Positions 1-6,531 of a DNA stretch of 49,518 nt are shown piece by piece (position 1 is the stretch's first letter; every line of letters starts with the position of its first letter). The translations under genes and the position numbers were made by a program. The DNA comes from Algicoccus sp048820935 (lineage in GTDB: Bacteria; Pseudomonadota; Gammaproteobacteria; Burkholderiales; Burkholderiaceae_B): contig NZ_JBMERD010000018.1 in NCBI RefSeq assembly GCF_048820935.1, forward strand, positions 1-49,518, read 5' to 3'. The notes under the pieces were generated by a model. It saw nothing but the letters and a program-made list of their open reading frames with translations. It was not told the origin of the DNA and ran no database searches.

Positions 1-47
1 GAATCATAATCCGCAGGTCCGGGGTTCGAGTCCCTGATGCGCCACCA
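1..47 (+). tRNA. tRNA-Met (CAU), 3' portion
   Basis: The window starts inside this gene. The 3' side of the anticodon stem (TCCGC), anticodon CAT at 5-7, a 5-nt variable loop, the T arm (CGGGG TTCGAGT CCCTG) and an encoded CCA end at 45-47 can be read. The anticodon loop context GAATCATAATC is the one usual for elongator Met tRNAs of Beta-/Gammaproteobacteria. The 5' half lies outside the window, so Ile2 (CAU read as lysidine) is not formally excluded. Its 3' end is the probable integration target of the prophage, since the integrase gene begins 25 bp further on. Confidence 0.85.
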
Positions 48-60
48 AAAATTCATAGCA
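20..60. other. putative attL region at tRNA 3' end
   Basis: A tyrosine integrase gene lies immediately next to the tRNA 3' end and is transcribed towards it, the classic geometry of a prophage left attachment site. The T arm and acceptor end up to position 47 would be the conserved core, restored by the phage copy after integration. The exact core cannot be set because the right end is not in the window; this is inference from gene order. Confidence 0.55.
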
Positions 61-71
61 GTATCAAGAGC

Positions 72-1136
72 TTACGCCACTATGCCCAGTGGCGTTTTTT
101 CTTTCTCAGCAGAGATTGACCAAAAATTGACCGTGTTTGCGTGGGATGCCATGTGACTCGGTGCCAAGTGAGCGTATTTCTGCACCATCTGGATCGTCTC
201 CCACCCGCCAAGTTCTTTCAGCACCATTAAGGGCGTTCCACGTTGAGCGTGCCAACTCGCCCAGGTGTGCCTTAGATCGTGCCAGCGGAAGTTTTCAATC
301 CCGATCTCTTCACATGCCCTTTTGAAAATGCGCTTGTCATGCTCAGTGATCAGCCTGCCCTCACCCGAATCGCGTGTGAATACCCACTGCCCTGCACTTC
401 GTAACCGACGCTTGATGACAGCGTAGGCATCATCGTTGAGCGGTACGGATCTCGCACGTCCTGATTTCGCTACGTTGTGAGTAATCCAAGCATGACGTTG
501 GTTGAGGTCAATTTGAGAAGGTGTCAGAGAAAACAATTCACTTTCTCGCAACCCGGTTGAGACAGCCACCAGCGCAGCATCACGCATCCACTGCATACTC
601 ATTGATGTGATCAGCGCATAAATTACGTCTGGCGATTCCCATCGAACCCGAACCTTTGGTTCACGGTAAGTCGGTAGCGCTGGTGCCGAATTGATCCAGC
701 CCCAAGTGACACACAGATTGAGCATGCGTCGGATGGTGGACAAATACCGGTTCAATGTCGCATTCGCCAACGGTGTAGGTGCTTTCTTCTGATGCACCCG
801 ATGGGTTGGCAATGCATCCACAATATCGTCTGATGTTAAAGAGCTAATGGTGCGACCTGCAAATCTTTCTCGCCAGTACGCGATATGCCGTAACTTCGTG
901 GCATAGTCATTTTGACCAGCACATTCACGCAAGAACCGTACTGCAGCTTCCTCAAAGGTTTTGTCTGGCGTTTCTCCAAGCTGGTCCTGACGCCACATAC
1001 TGGCCTTTAGCTTGTCGTGGTACTCTTGCGCCGCCTTTCGGTCCGTGGTGAAAGAAGAGCATCTAACTCTTTGGCCGCTTGGCGAGCGGAAGTCGATTTG
1101 CCAAACACCTGATTTTTCATCTTTACGGATTGACAT
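72..1136 (-). CDS. int: tyrosine recombinase (phage integrase)
   Basis: A 354-residue tyrosine recombinase that would integrate and excise the prophage at the tRNA-Met gene. The N-terminus (residues 1-50) carries the small Arm-binding type motif seen in phage integrases, residues 55-150 are the SAM-like core-binding domain, and the catalytic domain follows. Visible catalytic residues are R197 (STGLRE), H286-x-x-R289 (HDLRH), W312 and the nucleophile Y321 (QKYAHL). Full length for the family. The ATG start gives the conserved N-terminus. It overlaps the upstream excisionase-like gene by 130 bp in another frame, so the two are co-transcribed, and its 3' end lies inside the tRNA terminator hairpin. 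Confidence 0.95.
   Translation of the reverse strand: MSIRKDEKSGVWQIDFRSPSGQRVRCSSFTTDRKAAQEYHDKLKASMWRQDQLGETPDKTFEEAAVRFLRECAGQNDYATKLRHIAYWRERFAGRTISSLTSDDIVDALPTHRVHQKKAPTPLANATLNRYLSTIRRMLNLCVTWGWINSAPALPTYREPKVRVRWESPDVIYALITSMSMQWMRDAALVAVSTGLRESELFSLTPSQIDLNQRHAWITHNVAKSGRARSVPLNDDAYAVIKRRLRSAGQWVFTRDSGEGRLITEHDKRIFKRACEEIGIENFRWHDLRHTWASWHAQRGTPLMVLKELGGWETIQMVQKYAHLAPSHMASHANTVNFWSISAEKEKTPLGIVA
74..100 (+). terminator. intrinsic terminator after tRNA-Met
   Basis: ACGCCACT at 74-81 and AGTGGCGT at 88-95 form an 8-bp stem with a 6-nt loop followed by a run of T on the plus strand. It would end the tRNA transcript. The same bases encode the last residues of the integrase on the other strand, so the phage has kept a terminator inside coding DNA. 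Confidence 0.75.
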
Positions 1137-1339
1137 GGGTTTTCTCCTACTACCCGCAAAGACAGCCGGGTTACAGTATTACGCGGTGCGGACAGTTCCG
1201 CAAGTCTGGATGGCCAGACAAGCCAGACACGACCGCCCGGCAATCTGAATCCAATTTCGTGACGTTTTTGGAAAATGGTGCTGTAAGACAACCCAAGTTT
1301 TTCAGCCACCTGCTTAAGTGTCATCGCGTTTTCTGACAT
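1007..1339 (-). CDS. excisionase-like helix-turn-helix protein
   Basis: A 110-residue protein with an N-terminal helix-turn-helix of the excisionase/MerR type (residues 5-45, MTLKQVAEKLGLSYSTIFQK) followed by a basic, Arg/Lys/Ser-rich tail. It sits directly upstream of the integrase, as recombination directionality factors do, so a role in excision is likely. The C-terminal 40 codons overlap the integrase start in a different frame. Such tails (QAAKELDALL ... basic end) are common for this protein type, so I think the overlap is real rather than a frameshift. It might alternatively be a transcriptional regulator of int. Confidence 0.65.
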   Translation of the reverse strand: MSENAMTLKQVAEKLGLSYSTIFQKRHEIGFRLPGGRVWLVWPSRLAELSAPRNTVTRLSLRVVGENPCQSVKMKNQVFGKSTSARQAAKELDALLSPRTERRRKSTTTS

Positions 1340-1352
1340 ATTTACACCTCAG

Positions 1353-1595
1353 TTATTCATTGAGCGCCATCTTCTCAAGGCGCTCCAGTTCTGCATTGGC
1401 ATAAAAGATGATCTTCTTGATGTCACGGATCCGTGGACTGTGAGAAACCAGTCCGTATCGGTAACAGGCTCGGAAGATTTCACCAATCTGTGCGTTCATA
1501 TCTCTGTGCGAAATCAAGTCTTGCAGTTCAGCTGCACCTTTTGGCAGCTCGTAATATGACGCTGTGCTGCCATCACTTGTGTGTTTTCCGTTCAT
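1353..1595 (-). CDS. DUF3310-like small phage protein
   Basis: An 80-residue protein. The segment ELQDLISHRDMNAQIGEIFR, then ACYR and the later KIIFYANAELERL, resembles the DUF3310 (SaV-like) phage family, in which short helices mark proteins near nucleotide metabolism genes. The in-frame ORF extends upstream, but the ATG at 1595 overlaps the stop of the preceding gene (ATGA), which fixes the start by translational coupling. No catalytic function can be assigned. Confidence 0.6.
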   Translation of the reverse strand: MNGKHTSDGSTASYYELPKGAAELQDLISHRDMNAQIGEIFRACYRYGLVSHSPRIRDIKKIIFYANAELERLEKMALNE

Positions 1596-1855
1596 GTCAG
1601 CACCACCACAACAATTGCTACTAACAAAAGACCGATCGCTACCATCATCAGCACGTCTGCAACAGACACAGATGATTCTGGTGCCGTGTTGGTACCGGGA
1701 ATGATCGAGACAGGATCCTCGGGATTCTTTGGCAGCTCCACCCAAAAATCATTTGATTCACTTTTACGCTGAAGGGCTGGAATCTGGTAATGGGGTGCGG
1801 AGAATTGCAGCGCACGTTGCTGCGACTTCAAAAAACGAGTGTCAATATCAAACAT
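1592..1855 (-). CDS. small tail-anchored membrane protein
   Basis: 87 residues. The first 60 are polar and proline-containing, and residues 64-87 (VADVLMMVAIGLLLVAIVVV) form one strong transmembrane helix at the very C-terminus, so it looks tail-anchored in the inner membrane with its bulk in the cytoplasm. It lies between the DUF3310-like and MazG-like genes, overlapping the former by 4 bp. I do not recognise the family; no function is assigned. Confidence 0.55.
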   Translation of the reverse strand: MFDIDTRFLKSQQRALQFSAPHYQIPALQRKSESNDFWVELPKNPEDPVSIIPGTNTAPESSVSVADVLMMVAIGLLLVAIVVVVLT

Positions 1856-1857
1856 GA

Positions 1858-2340
1858 TTACTCCTTCACAAACGCGCCACCGGCGGTCATATATCCCTTT
1901 CTGCCTTTAATGGCATCCCAAGCAGCTTCGGTGCACTCCGAAATCTCCACACCGCGTACGAAACATGCGTTAATCAAACACACGATCACATCACCCACAG
2001 AGTCAATGAAGTCATCGCGATCACCTTTTATGGTGGCATCGGCCAGCTCACCCATTTCACTGACTGCTTTTAGGACTTGTGCCTGGGGGGTTGAGTGTTC
2101 GTAGATTCCACGTTCTTGCGCCCATTGCTGAACTAGCCGAACAAAATGCGTAAAGTCTGTTGCGTCAGGCTTGCTGGTCGAATCAACCGGTGCAAGTAAG
2201 GCGGCGTGATGTGGTGCCATAGCAGGAAAGAGCATGTCTGCTTCTTTTTGCGTACAGATTGCGTCATCTTCGTTTGAGCAAAGAGTTGCCATGCCGATTT
2301 TGTTCAGCATGTACCAACGCGGTGGGATATTCGTATTCAT
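1858..2340 (-). CDS. MazG-like all-alpha NTP pyrophosphohydrolase
   Basis: A 160-residue protein whose second half has the metal-binding pattern of the MazG/all-alpha NTP pyrophosphatase superfamily: SEMGELADATIKGDRDDF, then DSVGDVIVCLINAC, i.e. an E-x-x-E helix and a paired acidic D-x-x-x-D helix. Enzymes of this kind hydrolyse (d)NTPs to NMP and pyrophosphate in house-cleaning or alarmone depletion. Here it may adjust host nucleotide pools during infection. Residues 1-60 are less conserved. It is coupled by overlap to the 67-residue gene upstream (2337-2540). Confidence 0.75.
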   Translation of the reverse strand: MNTNIPPRWYMLNKIGMATLCSNEDDAICTQKEADMLFPAMAPHHAALLAPVDSTSKPDATDFTHFVRLVQQWAQERGIYEHSTPQAQVLKAVSEMGELADATIKGDRDDFIDSVGDVIVCLINACFVRGVEISECTEAAWDAIKGRKGYMTAGGAFVKE

Positions 2341-2540
2341 TTTTGGTGCTCCATGTTGTACACAGCTTCTTGCAGGGCCGTGATCAGTCTGTTTGCGTCA
2401 TTACGTGACATGCTTAATGTGACGGTGTCGTTTGTCTGGCCACTGCTTCTGATCATGAGCAGTAGCGAGTCGTCATTGCGTGGTGCGATTGGAAGAAACT
2501 TGTCTTCAGGTGTGAGTGTGAGGATGTTTGAGAAAATCAT
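2337..2540 (-). CDS. small hypothetical phage protein (67 aa)
   Basis: 67 residues; its stop overlaps the start of the MazG-like gene by 4 bp (ATGA), so it belongs to the same translated operon. The sequence has beta-strand-like alternation (DSLLLMIRSSGQTNDTVTLS) and a terminal helix. I do not recognise it. Confidence 0.5.
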   Translation of the reverse strand: MIFSNILTLTPEDKFLPIAPRNDDSLLLMIRSSGQTNDTVTLSMSRNDANRLITALQEAVYNMEHQK

Positions 2541-2553
2541 TTGACTGCCCTCC

Positions 2554-3624
2554 TCAGTAGTTTTCGATTTCGAGTGCTTGGGCGATCAGTGCCAGACCCT
2601 TACGAGTGATGTGACAGTAGGGTCGTGTGACTCGCATTTCTGTTTCGTCATCTGTGTATCCAGCTTCCTTGTACTTAAGCCGTCCGTTCTGGATATGGCG
2701 CTGATACGCAACCCAACTTCCGTTTTGTCGATATACCCAACCGTTTTCTGCAAGCCAGTCAGTTAGTTCTGTGCGTTTCATGCCCAGTACTTTTGACGCT
2801 TGGGTGATCGTGAGGGTTGTTTTGCCGGCAGAGATTCTTTCCAGTGCTTTGAGTTTTGGCTCGGCTTCTGCCAGTGCTTCTGTCTTTTGCTGATTTTCAA
2901 GTGCCAGTGTTTGGTTTTCTTCTGCAAGATCGGCAGCAAGTCGCAGCGCATCAGGCAGATTCTGAGGAACGGACATGACGGCTGTTCTTGCGCGACGTTC
3001 GCACTCGATGAAATACAACCGTGCTTGCTTGCCTTTTTCGTTGCGCTCGACCATCGATAGCTCTTTGGCCATTTCGATAGTTAAGAAATAATCTGTTTGC
3101 TTTCCGCCGGTCGGTAAATTTTTACCGATCGTTGTAAAGTCCTGATTCTCAACGAAACCGAAGTCATTGATGCGGTTTTTGATCCAGTTCCTAAACTCTG
3201 ATCGCACCTCTAGGAACGCATGTAATTCACGAGCATCGACAGTCTGAATTGTTTCGTCCCCAATACGACCTTGGGAAATGGTGATGATGCCGTCTTGCGG
3301 CAAGGCGTTATTCAACATTTTCTTTTCCTTTACAGGTTCAGGTTTCATGTGTGCCGGGTAGATGGCAGAGAACTCGGTATTGAGTGAGTTGTTTCCCTTG
3401 GGGTACTCAGCGATCAGCAAGTCGCCAATCTGGTAATCGGGAACCTTGGTGCCTGAAAGCGTGATGGGGAACGCGACCATGCCGCACTGGATGAATAAGT
3501 GCGTGACGTTGCGTGATTGACGTGCAATGTTTTTGATCGTGATCCGTAGGTGGTTTACGGTCGATTGATCGGATGCGGGTTTCAAAGAGGTAGGCGCGGA
3601 CGCACCAATAGACTTACCAGTCAT
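2554..3624 (-). CDS. ant: antirepressor, AntA/AntB + KilAC domains
   Basis: A 356-residue antirepressor. Residues about 125-215 form an AntA/AntB domain (DARELHAFLEVRSEFRNWI, later YFIECERR), a coiled segment follows, and residues about 260-350 are a phage KilAC DNA-binding domain (SKVLGMKRTELTDWL, GYTDDETEMRV). Proteins of this kind inactivate the phage repressor to induce lytic growth. An extra N-terminal region of about 100 residues is of unknown origin. The start at 3624 is preceded by AGGAG. Upstream lie a promoter and a C4-type antisense RNA whose exposed loop is complementary to this ribosome-binding site, so translation is probably blocked in the lysogen, as for P1 ant. Confidence 0.85.
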   Translation of the reverse strand: MTGKSIGASAPTSLKPASDQSTVNHLRITIKNIARQSRNVTHLFIQCGMVAFPITLSGTKVPDYQIGDLLIAEYPKGNNSLNTEFSAIYPAHMKPEPVKEKKMLNNALPQDGIITISQGRIGDETIQTVDARELHAFLEVRSEFRNWIKNRINDFGFVENQDFTTIGKNLPTGGKQTDYFLTIEMAKELSMVERNEKGKQARLYFIECERRARTAVMSVPQNLPDALRLAADLAEENQTLALENQQKTEALAEAEPKLKALERISAGKTTLTITQASKVLGMKRTELTDWLAENGWVYRQNGSWVAYQRHIQNGRLKYKEAGYTDDETEMRVTRPYCHITRKGLALIAQALEIENY

Positions 3625-3632
3625 GGCTGACT

Positions 3633-3640
3633 CCTGTGTT
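3633..3640 (-). promoter_or_regulatory. C4-complementary site at ant ribosome-binding site
   Basis: On the minus strand the bases AACACAGG overlap the Shine-Dalgarno sequence (CAGGAG) of ant. They are the exact complement of CCTGTGTT, exposed in the loop of the C4-like RNA at 3703-3710. This matches the known P1/P7 design, in which C4 covers the downstream ribosome-binding site. Confidence 0.55.
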
Positions 3641-3644
3641 GCGG

Positions 3645-3860
3645 TTAAGAGCCGCTGCCCCCTGCTAAAAGGGCGGGCGGATCATGCGGGTTAGCAGACC
3701 GGAACACAGGTACCGGCGAGCCCGAAGGCTCCCCACACGACCCACCCATAGGAGTGCCATGCTGCGCAAACAAAAAGCCGCGTGTCGAAGGAGACGGAGC
3801 GGCCAGCTGTGCGCCTGTGTATTCCGAGCTGCTAAACCCGAATGTCCTTGTTTTGGACAT
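3645..3860 (-). CDS. Icd/Ash-like ORF overlapping C4 RNA (doubtful)
   Basis: A 71-residue reading frame starting at ATG 3860, close to the predicted transcription start. It resembles the short Icd/Ash-type proteins annotated upstream of ant in other prophages (segments FGFSSSEYTGAQ and RSANPHDPP). In P1, icd codes for a cell-division inhibitor in the same transcript. However, the whole frame lies over the C4 structure and its target, so base conservation may reflect RNA rather than protein. There is no clear ribosome-binding site. Confidence 0.3.
   Translation of the reverse strand: MSKTRTFGFSSSEYTGAQLAAPSPSTRGFLFAQHGTPMGGSCGEPSGSPVPVFRSANPHDPPALLAGGSGS
3675..3747 (-). ncRNA. C4-type antisense RNA
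   Basis: Read on the minus strand, a 73-nt structure can be drawn. Its closing stem is GGGTGGGTC (3747-3739) with GATCCGCCC (3683-3675). Inside is a hairpin GAGCC-TTCG-GGCTC (3731-3718), then a hairpin CCGG...CCGG (3716-3699) whose loop exposes CCTGTGTT, and then single-stranded CTGCTAACCCG (3697-3687). Size, architecture and position upstream of an antirepressor match C4 RNA of phages P1/P7, which represses ant translation by base pairing. The complementary sequence occurs at 3814-3840 and at the ant ribosome-binding site. No covariance model was run. Confidence 0.7.
3814..3840 (-). promoter_or_regulatory. upstream antisense target of C4 RNA
   Basis: On the minus strand, CGGGTTTAGCAG followed by CTCGGAATACACAGG is almost the full reverse complement of the C4 segment at 3687-3710, with three extra bases and two mismatches. 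It lies in the same transcript between promoter and C4, like the duplicated target arrangement described for P1 c4. Confidence 0.6.
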
Positions 3861-3866
3861 TGACCG

Positions 3867-3895
3867 AGTATAGGTCAGCTTTTCACACAAGACAA
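3867..3895 (-). promoter_or_regulatory. sigma-70 promoter for C4/ant transcript
   Basis: Minus strand: -35 TTGTCT (3895-3890), exactly 17 nt spacer, -10 TATACT (3872-3867), giving a start near 3860. A perfect hairpin AATGTCC...GGACATT (3861-3841) follows at once. It would drive the C4 target, C4 RNA and ant constitutively. Confidence 0.65.
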
Positions 3896-3910
3896 TCAGT
3901 AGTATTTAAG

Positions 3911-4090
3911 CTAATGTTTTGTTAGGTAGCGCGCACGTTCAGCTACAAGTGCGCCGATCAAGGCAATTACGAAGGTATCTTTTGCAACGTTTTCGGTTGT
4001 TATGTATCGTTGAACCAAATCTGCTTCTGGTCTTTCAGATGAGGACAAAATATTGCTGATTAGATTTTGGTTATAGGAGAGTGTATTCAT
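3911..4090 (-). CDS. small hypothetical protein (59 aa)
   Basis: ATG at 4090, TAG at 3913-3911. The 59-residue product begins MNTLSYNQNLISNILSSSER and ends with a mildly hydrophobic helix and a basic tail (RARYLTKH). Codon usage looks coding. It is divergent from, and overlaps the 5' edge of, the plus-strand gene at about 4.1 kb. No good Shine-Dalgarno sequence is visible. Function unknown. Confidence 0.45.
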   Translation of the reverse strand: MNTLSYNQNLISNILSSSERPEADLVQRYITTENVAKDTFVIALIGALVAERARYLTKH

Positions 4091-4746
4091 GTCGGGTTAT
4101 GCCATATGGGAAAGGTGTGAGTAAAGAAAAGAGATTCAGTGAAAGGATGTTATGCACTGCCCTATTGATTGGCGTTGCGTTCGGTATCGTGGCTGGGTTT
4201 ACACTTGGTTGGTTATGGCAAAGTCGATCAGGAACGCTGGCAGGAGTGCGCATACTAGATGTACTTATTGCTTTCGGCACTGTAGGCTCTACAGCAACCG
4301 CTCTATGGTTTGGGCTAAGCCAAACAAGAAAGGAAAATAAAACAAGACGAATCCGGAAACGGATTGCGTTACAAGAGCTTCAGGCTAGGATTTTGATTGC
4401 GAAGAACAGCGCAATCTTGTTACAAGGCGCGTATCTCGCGGTACGACCTGGCTGTCCCAACGAATCGTCTTCACAACTAATGGATAGGATTGCAGGTCAT
4501 TTAAAAACCATTACTGAACTTTTCGATAAGGATTTTCTGGAAGGCTTTAGCGAGGCGCTGGAAGATCAGGCCGCTCAATTGATAACACAACTAAGCAGCA
4601 TAAGGTTATTGAAAATCGAGTTTGGTATCTTTTCATTTCATGTGCGTAACGACAAAGAAAAAGCCATAAATCTAGCCCTAAAAAACAGGCAACAAGTTGG
4701 TCAGTTTCTTGGTATGCTGAATGACTTAGAGAAGCACATTCAGTAG
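4081..4746 (+). CDS. membrane protein with two TM helices, moron-like
   Basis: About 200-221 residues. Two hydrophobic helices (around residues 24-47 and 55-78) are followed by a soluble alpha-helical C-terminal part. It stands alone on the plus strand inside a minus-strand operon, like a lysogenic-conversion gene; superinfection exclusion or phage defence is possible but not shown. The start is unclear. GTG 4081 is only 1 nt from AGGAG, which is better placed for ATG 4090; that ATG opens an 11-codon ORF ending at 4125 that overlaps in-frame starts at 4099 and GTG 4117. Coupled re-initiation is a possible solution. Confidence 0.6.
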   Translation: MYSCRVMPYGKGVSKEKRFSERMLCTALLIGVAFGIVAGFTLGWLWQSRSGTLAGVRILDVLIAFGTVGSTATALWFGLSQTRKENKTRRIRKRIALQELQARILIAKNSAILLQGAYLAVRPGCPNESSSQLMDRIAGHLKTITELFDKDFLEGFSEALEDQAAQLITQLSSIRLLKIEFGIFSFHVRNDKEKAINLALKNRQQVGQFLGMLNDLEKHIQ

Positions 4747-4784
4747 CCCAGTTGTCTTTATGAATGCATTACAAAGTCAATCAA

Positions 4785-5039
4785 TCACTTGAGCATCTTG
4801 TGCTCTTTAATACCGAGCACACCAGGAGGAAGCACATTATCAGGAATGGCTTCAATAAATTCTGAATGGCTGGTGCCACCAGCTGCTCGTATGTAATCAA
4901 CTTCGACTTTTGCTGTGTTGATGATGTTTTGGCTAAGATCGCTGATTGCTTTCGCTTGATTTACATCGATCTTTCCTTCTTTGAGTAATGCGATTGCGTC
5001 AAAAAGTTCATCACGAAGATGACTGATGTTTTTTGACAT
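4785..5039 (-). CDS. small conserved phage protein (84 aa)
   Basis: An 84-residue helical protein. The segment LRDELFDAIALLKEGKIDVN and the following QAKAISDLSQNIINTAKVEV are typical of a small protein frequently found in early regions of temperate siphoviruses, with no known function. Its 5' end overlaps the HNH nuclease gene upstream by 29 bp, which indicates co-translation. Confidence 0.65.
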   Translation of the reverse strand: MSKNISHLRDELFDAIALLKEGKIDVNQAKAISDLSQNIINTAKVEVDYIRAAGGTSHSEFIEAIPDNVLPPGVLGIKEHKMLK

Positions 5040-5691
5040 GATTGATTCTCCTGTTTAGCGAAGCACGCGTCATGATTGCGCGCCTAATTTCATCTGGGTA
5101 TCTGTGAAGCGTGTTGCGCTTCATGTTTTCAGCCATGCTGATGCACTCAAGCCTGTCGATTGTGATTTCCTCTTCGATGGTTGTTCGCACACCATCTTTG
5201 AACCGCACAACATGCTTTGGCGGTATCGGACCGTGAACGGCTTCCCACACTAATCGGGCAACCGTGACCCATCGTTGCGCTGGTGCAATTGATGGATCGT
5301 CAGTGATCTTTTTCTCAAGATTGCCATCGTGATTGATTCTGGTGCCGCCGATCGGGATGTAGTTGTGCCGGTTGTGGATCGGGTCACTTTTCTTGAAGTG
5401 GTGCCGCACACTGTTTGGGTGTAGACCAGCGGATCCCGGTTTACCCTTATTCCATGGGACGTGTCCAGGTTTGAATGTGGTGTCTTTGCCACCTGAATAT
5501 CCAGACTTGAATCGAGATGACTGTGAGCTGGACATGTACTCCGGCGATTTCTTAAGCCCTAAGCGGTACGCTACACCGTATATTGATCGAAGCGACACAC
5601 CAAAGAGGTCTGCAAGTTCTTTGCCTGGTGTATCTGGATAAAGTTTGCGAAGTGTGTCCTCTTCTGATTTAGTCCAGCGTCTCCTTTTCAT
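5011..5691 (-). CDS. HNH endonuclease with N-terminal Myb/SANT-like domain
   Basis: 226 residues. Residues 1-50 (RRRWTKSEEDTLRKLYPDT) form a Myb/SANT-like helix-turn-helix that binds DNA. Next comes a linker with FKPGHVPWNKGKP, a motif common to phage HNH proteins. An HNH_3-type nuclease core follows (WVTVARLVWEAVHGPIPPK, DRLECISMAENMKRN). The His of the usual v-x-H position is changed in VVRFKDG, so activity is not certain. Stand-alone phage HNH genes of this kind are usually homing endonucleases or packaging-associated nickases. Here it lies in the early operon between small unknown genes, which favours a homing-type invader. Confidence 0.75.
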   Translation of the reverse strand: MKRRRWTKSEEDTLRKLYPDTPGKELADLFGVSLRSIYGVAYRLGLKKSPEYMSSSQSSRFKSGYSGGKDTTFKPGHVPWNKGKPGSAGLHPNSVRHHFKKSDPIHNRHNYIPIGGTRINHDGNLEKKITDDPSIAPAQRWVTVARLVWEAVHGPIPPKHVVRFKDGVRTTIEEEITIDRLECISMAENMKRNTLHRYPDEIRRAIMTRASLNRRINHVKKHQSSS

Positions 5692-5938
5692 TGTGTTTCC
5701 CCATCACGCTTTGTCTCAAACAATCAACAATGTCAATTTCAGCCACAACGCAAGCACCAATCAAAGATGCTAGCGTGTGCCCAATGATGCGTTTAATCCG
5801 TTCCCTGTCATCGATGTGCAAATTAGCTTGCGCAACGGTTATTTCAGCAGCATGAAACATTAGATGAACCGGTGTCTTGTCCAAGCCTCTTTTGACTAGA
5901 TCGGCTTCGAATTGTGCTTTAAGTTGTTCAAACGTCAT
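5669..5938 (-). CDS. hypothetical phage protein (89 aa)
   Basis: An 89-residue helical protein (MTFEQLKAQFEADLVKRGLD at the N-terminus; a hydrophobic helix HTLASLIGACVVAEIDIVD near the middle). It overlaps both neighbours, 22 bp downstream and 10 bp upstream, so it is part of the translated operon. Family not recognised. Confidence 0.5.
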   Translation of the reverse strand: MTFEQLKAQFEADLVKRGLDKTPVHLMFHAAEITVAQANLHIDDRERIKRIIGHTLASLIGACVVAEIDIVDCLRQSVMGKHNEKETLD

Positions 5939-6167
5939 TCTGTTTCTCCAAGCTTTTATCTAGGTAGAACATACCTTCGAACGATTCAGCAGCTCTGTTA
6001 AGCAGCACCCCTATTGGGTAGGCAGTCACTTTGCCTTCTTTGGTGTGGATCCTGATCTCATGATCATCACCAACCCCGAAGTCTTGAATTAAGGTTTGGG
6101 CGACTTCCATGAGTGCAAACATTGAAATCGCACCATCTTTGATGATCTGTGCTTGGTCTTCAGTCAT
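5928..6167 (-). CDS. hypothetical phage protein (79 aa)
   Basis: The start at ATG 6167 is chosen because GGAGG lies 8 nt upstream; longer in-frame starts are inside the previous gene. The product is mixed alpha/beta with a short segment RIHTKEGKVTAYPIGVLL. No family is recognised. It is tightly packed in the leftward operon. Confidence 0.5.
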   Translation of the reverse strand: MTEDQAQIIKDGAISMFALMEVAQTLIQDFGVGDDHEIRIHTKEGKVTAYPIGVLLNRAAESFEGMFYLDKSLEKQNDV

Positions 6168-6192
6168 TGTTGGCCTCCGATGGGCTGATGTC

Positions 6193-6531
6193 TCATAATT
6201 CAATCTCCACAAGTACAGCGCTGGCAAAAGCGTGATGGTTTGCACATTCCAGTGCGCGCTTCTCTGTCTCGTGATAGGCAGCAGACCCATCAGAGTAGAA
6301 GTTCACATACACCGTTTTCTTAACGGGTTTCATGAAAAGTCGTGGGTGATATTTATTGAGCGTTTTCCCGTCCTCAAAGCATTTGGAAAAAGTTTTGGTT
6401 GTCGTATTGAAAAGGATGACACGGTGACTAGCTAGTGCATCCGGCTCATGGAGGATAAAGCGATACTCATCGCCAGATTCGTCAACGACCGGATCACCTG
6501 CTTTCGCTCGCTCTAAGTCAAATGGTTTCAT
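6193..6531 (-). CDS. hypothetical phage protein (112 aa)
   Basis: The start at 6531 shares an ATGA overlap with the stop of the upstream gene. N-terminal MKPFDLERAKAGDPVVDESG is a pattern seen in several small phage and prophage proteins of unknown role (a short beta domain beginning with FDLE.A..G.PV). No catalytic motif is visible. Confidence 0.55.
   Translation of the reverse strand: MKPFDLERAKAGDPVVDESGDEYRFILHEPDALASHRVILFNTTTKTFSKCFEDGKTLNKYHPRLFMKPVKKTVYVNFYSDGSAAYHETEKRALECANHHAFASAVLVEIEL

Noticed and set aside
1012..1336. Two plus-strand ORFs opposite the integrase and excisionase genes
   Set aside because: They are antisense to two well-supported genes and show no recognisable family or ribosome-binding site.
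4799..4813. boxA-like TGCTCTTTAATA on the plus strand
   Set aside because: It lies inside the coding end of a minus-strand gene, has no promoter nearby and no leader context.
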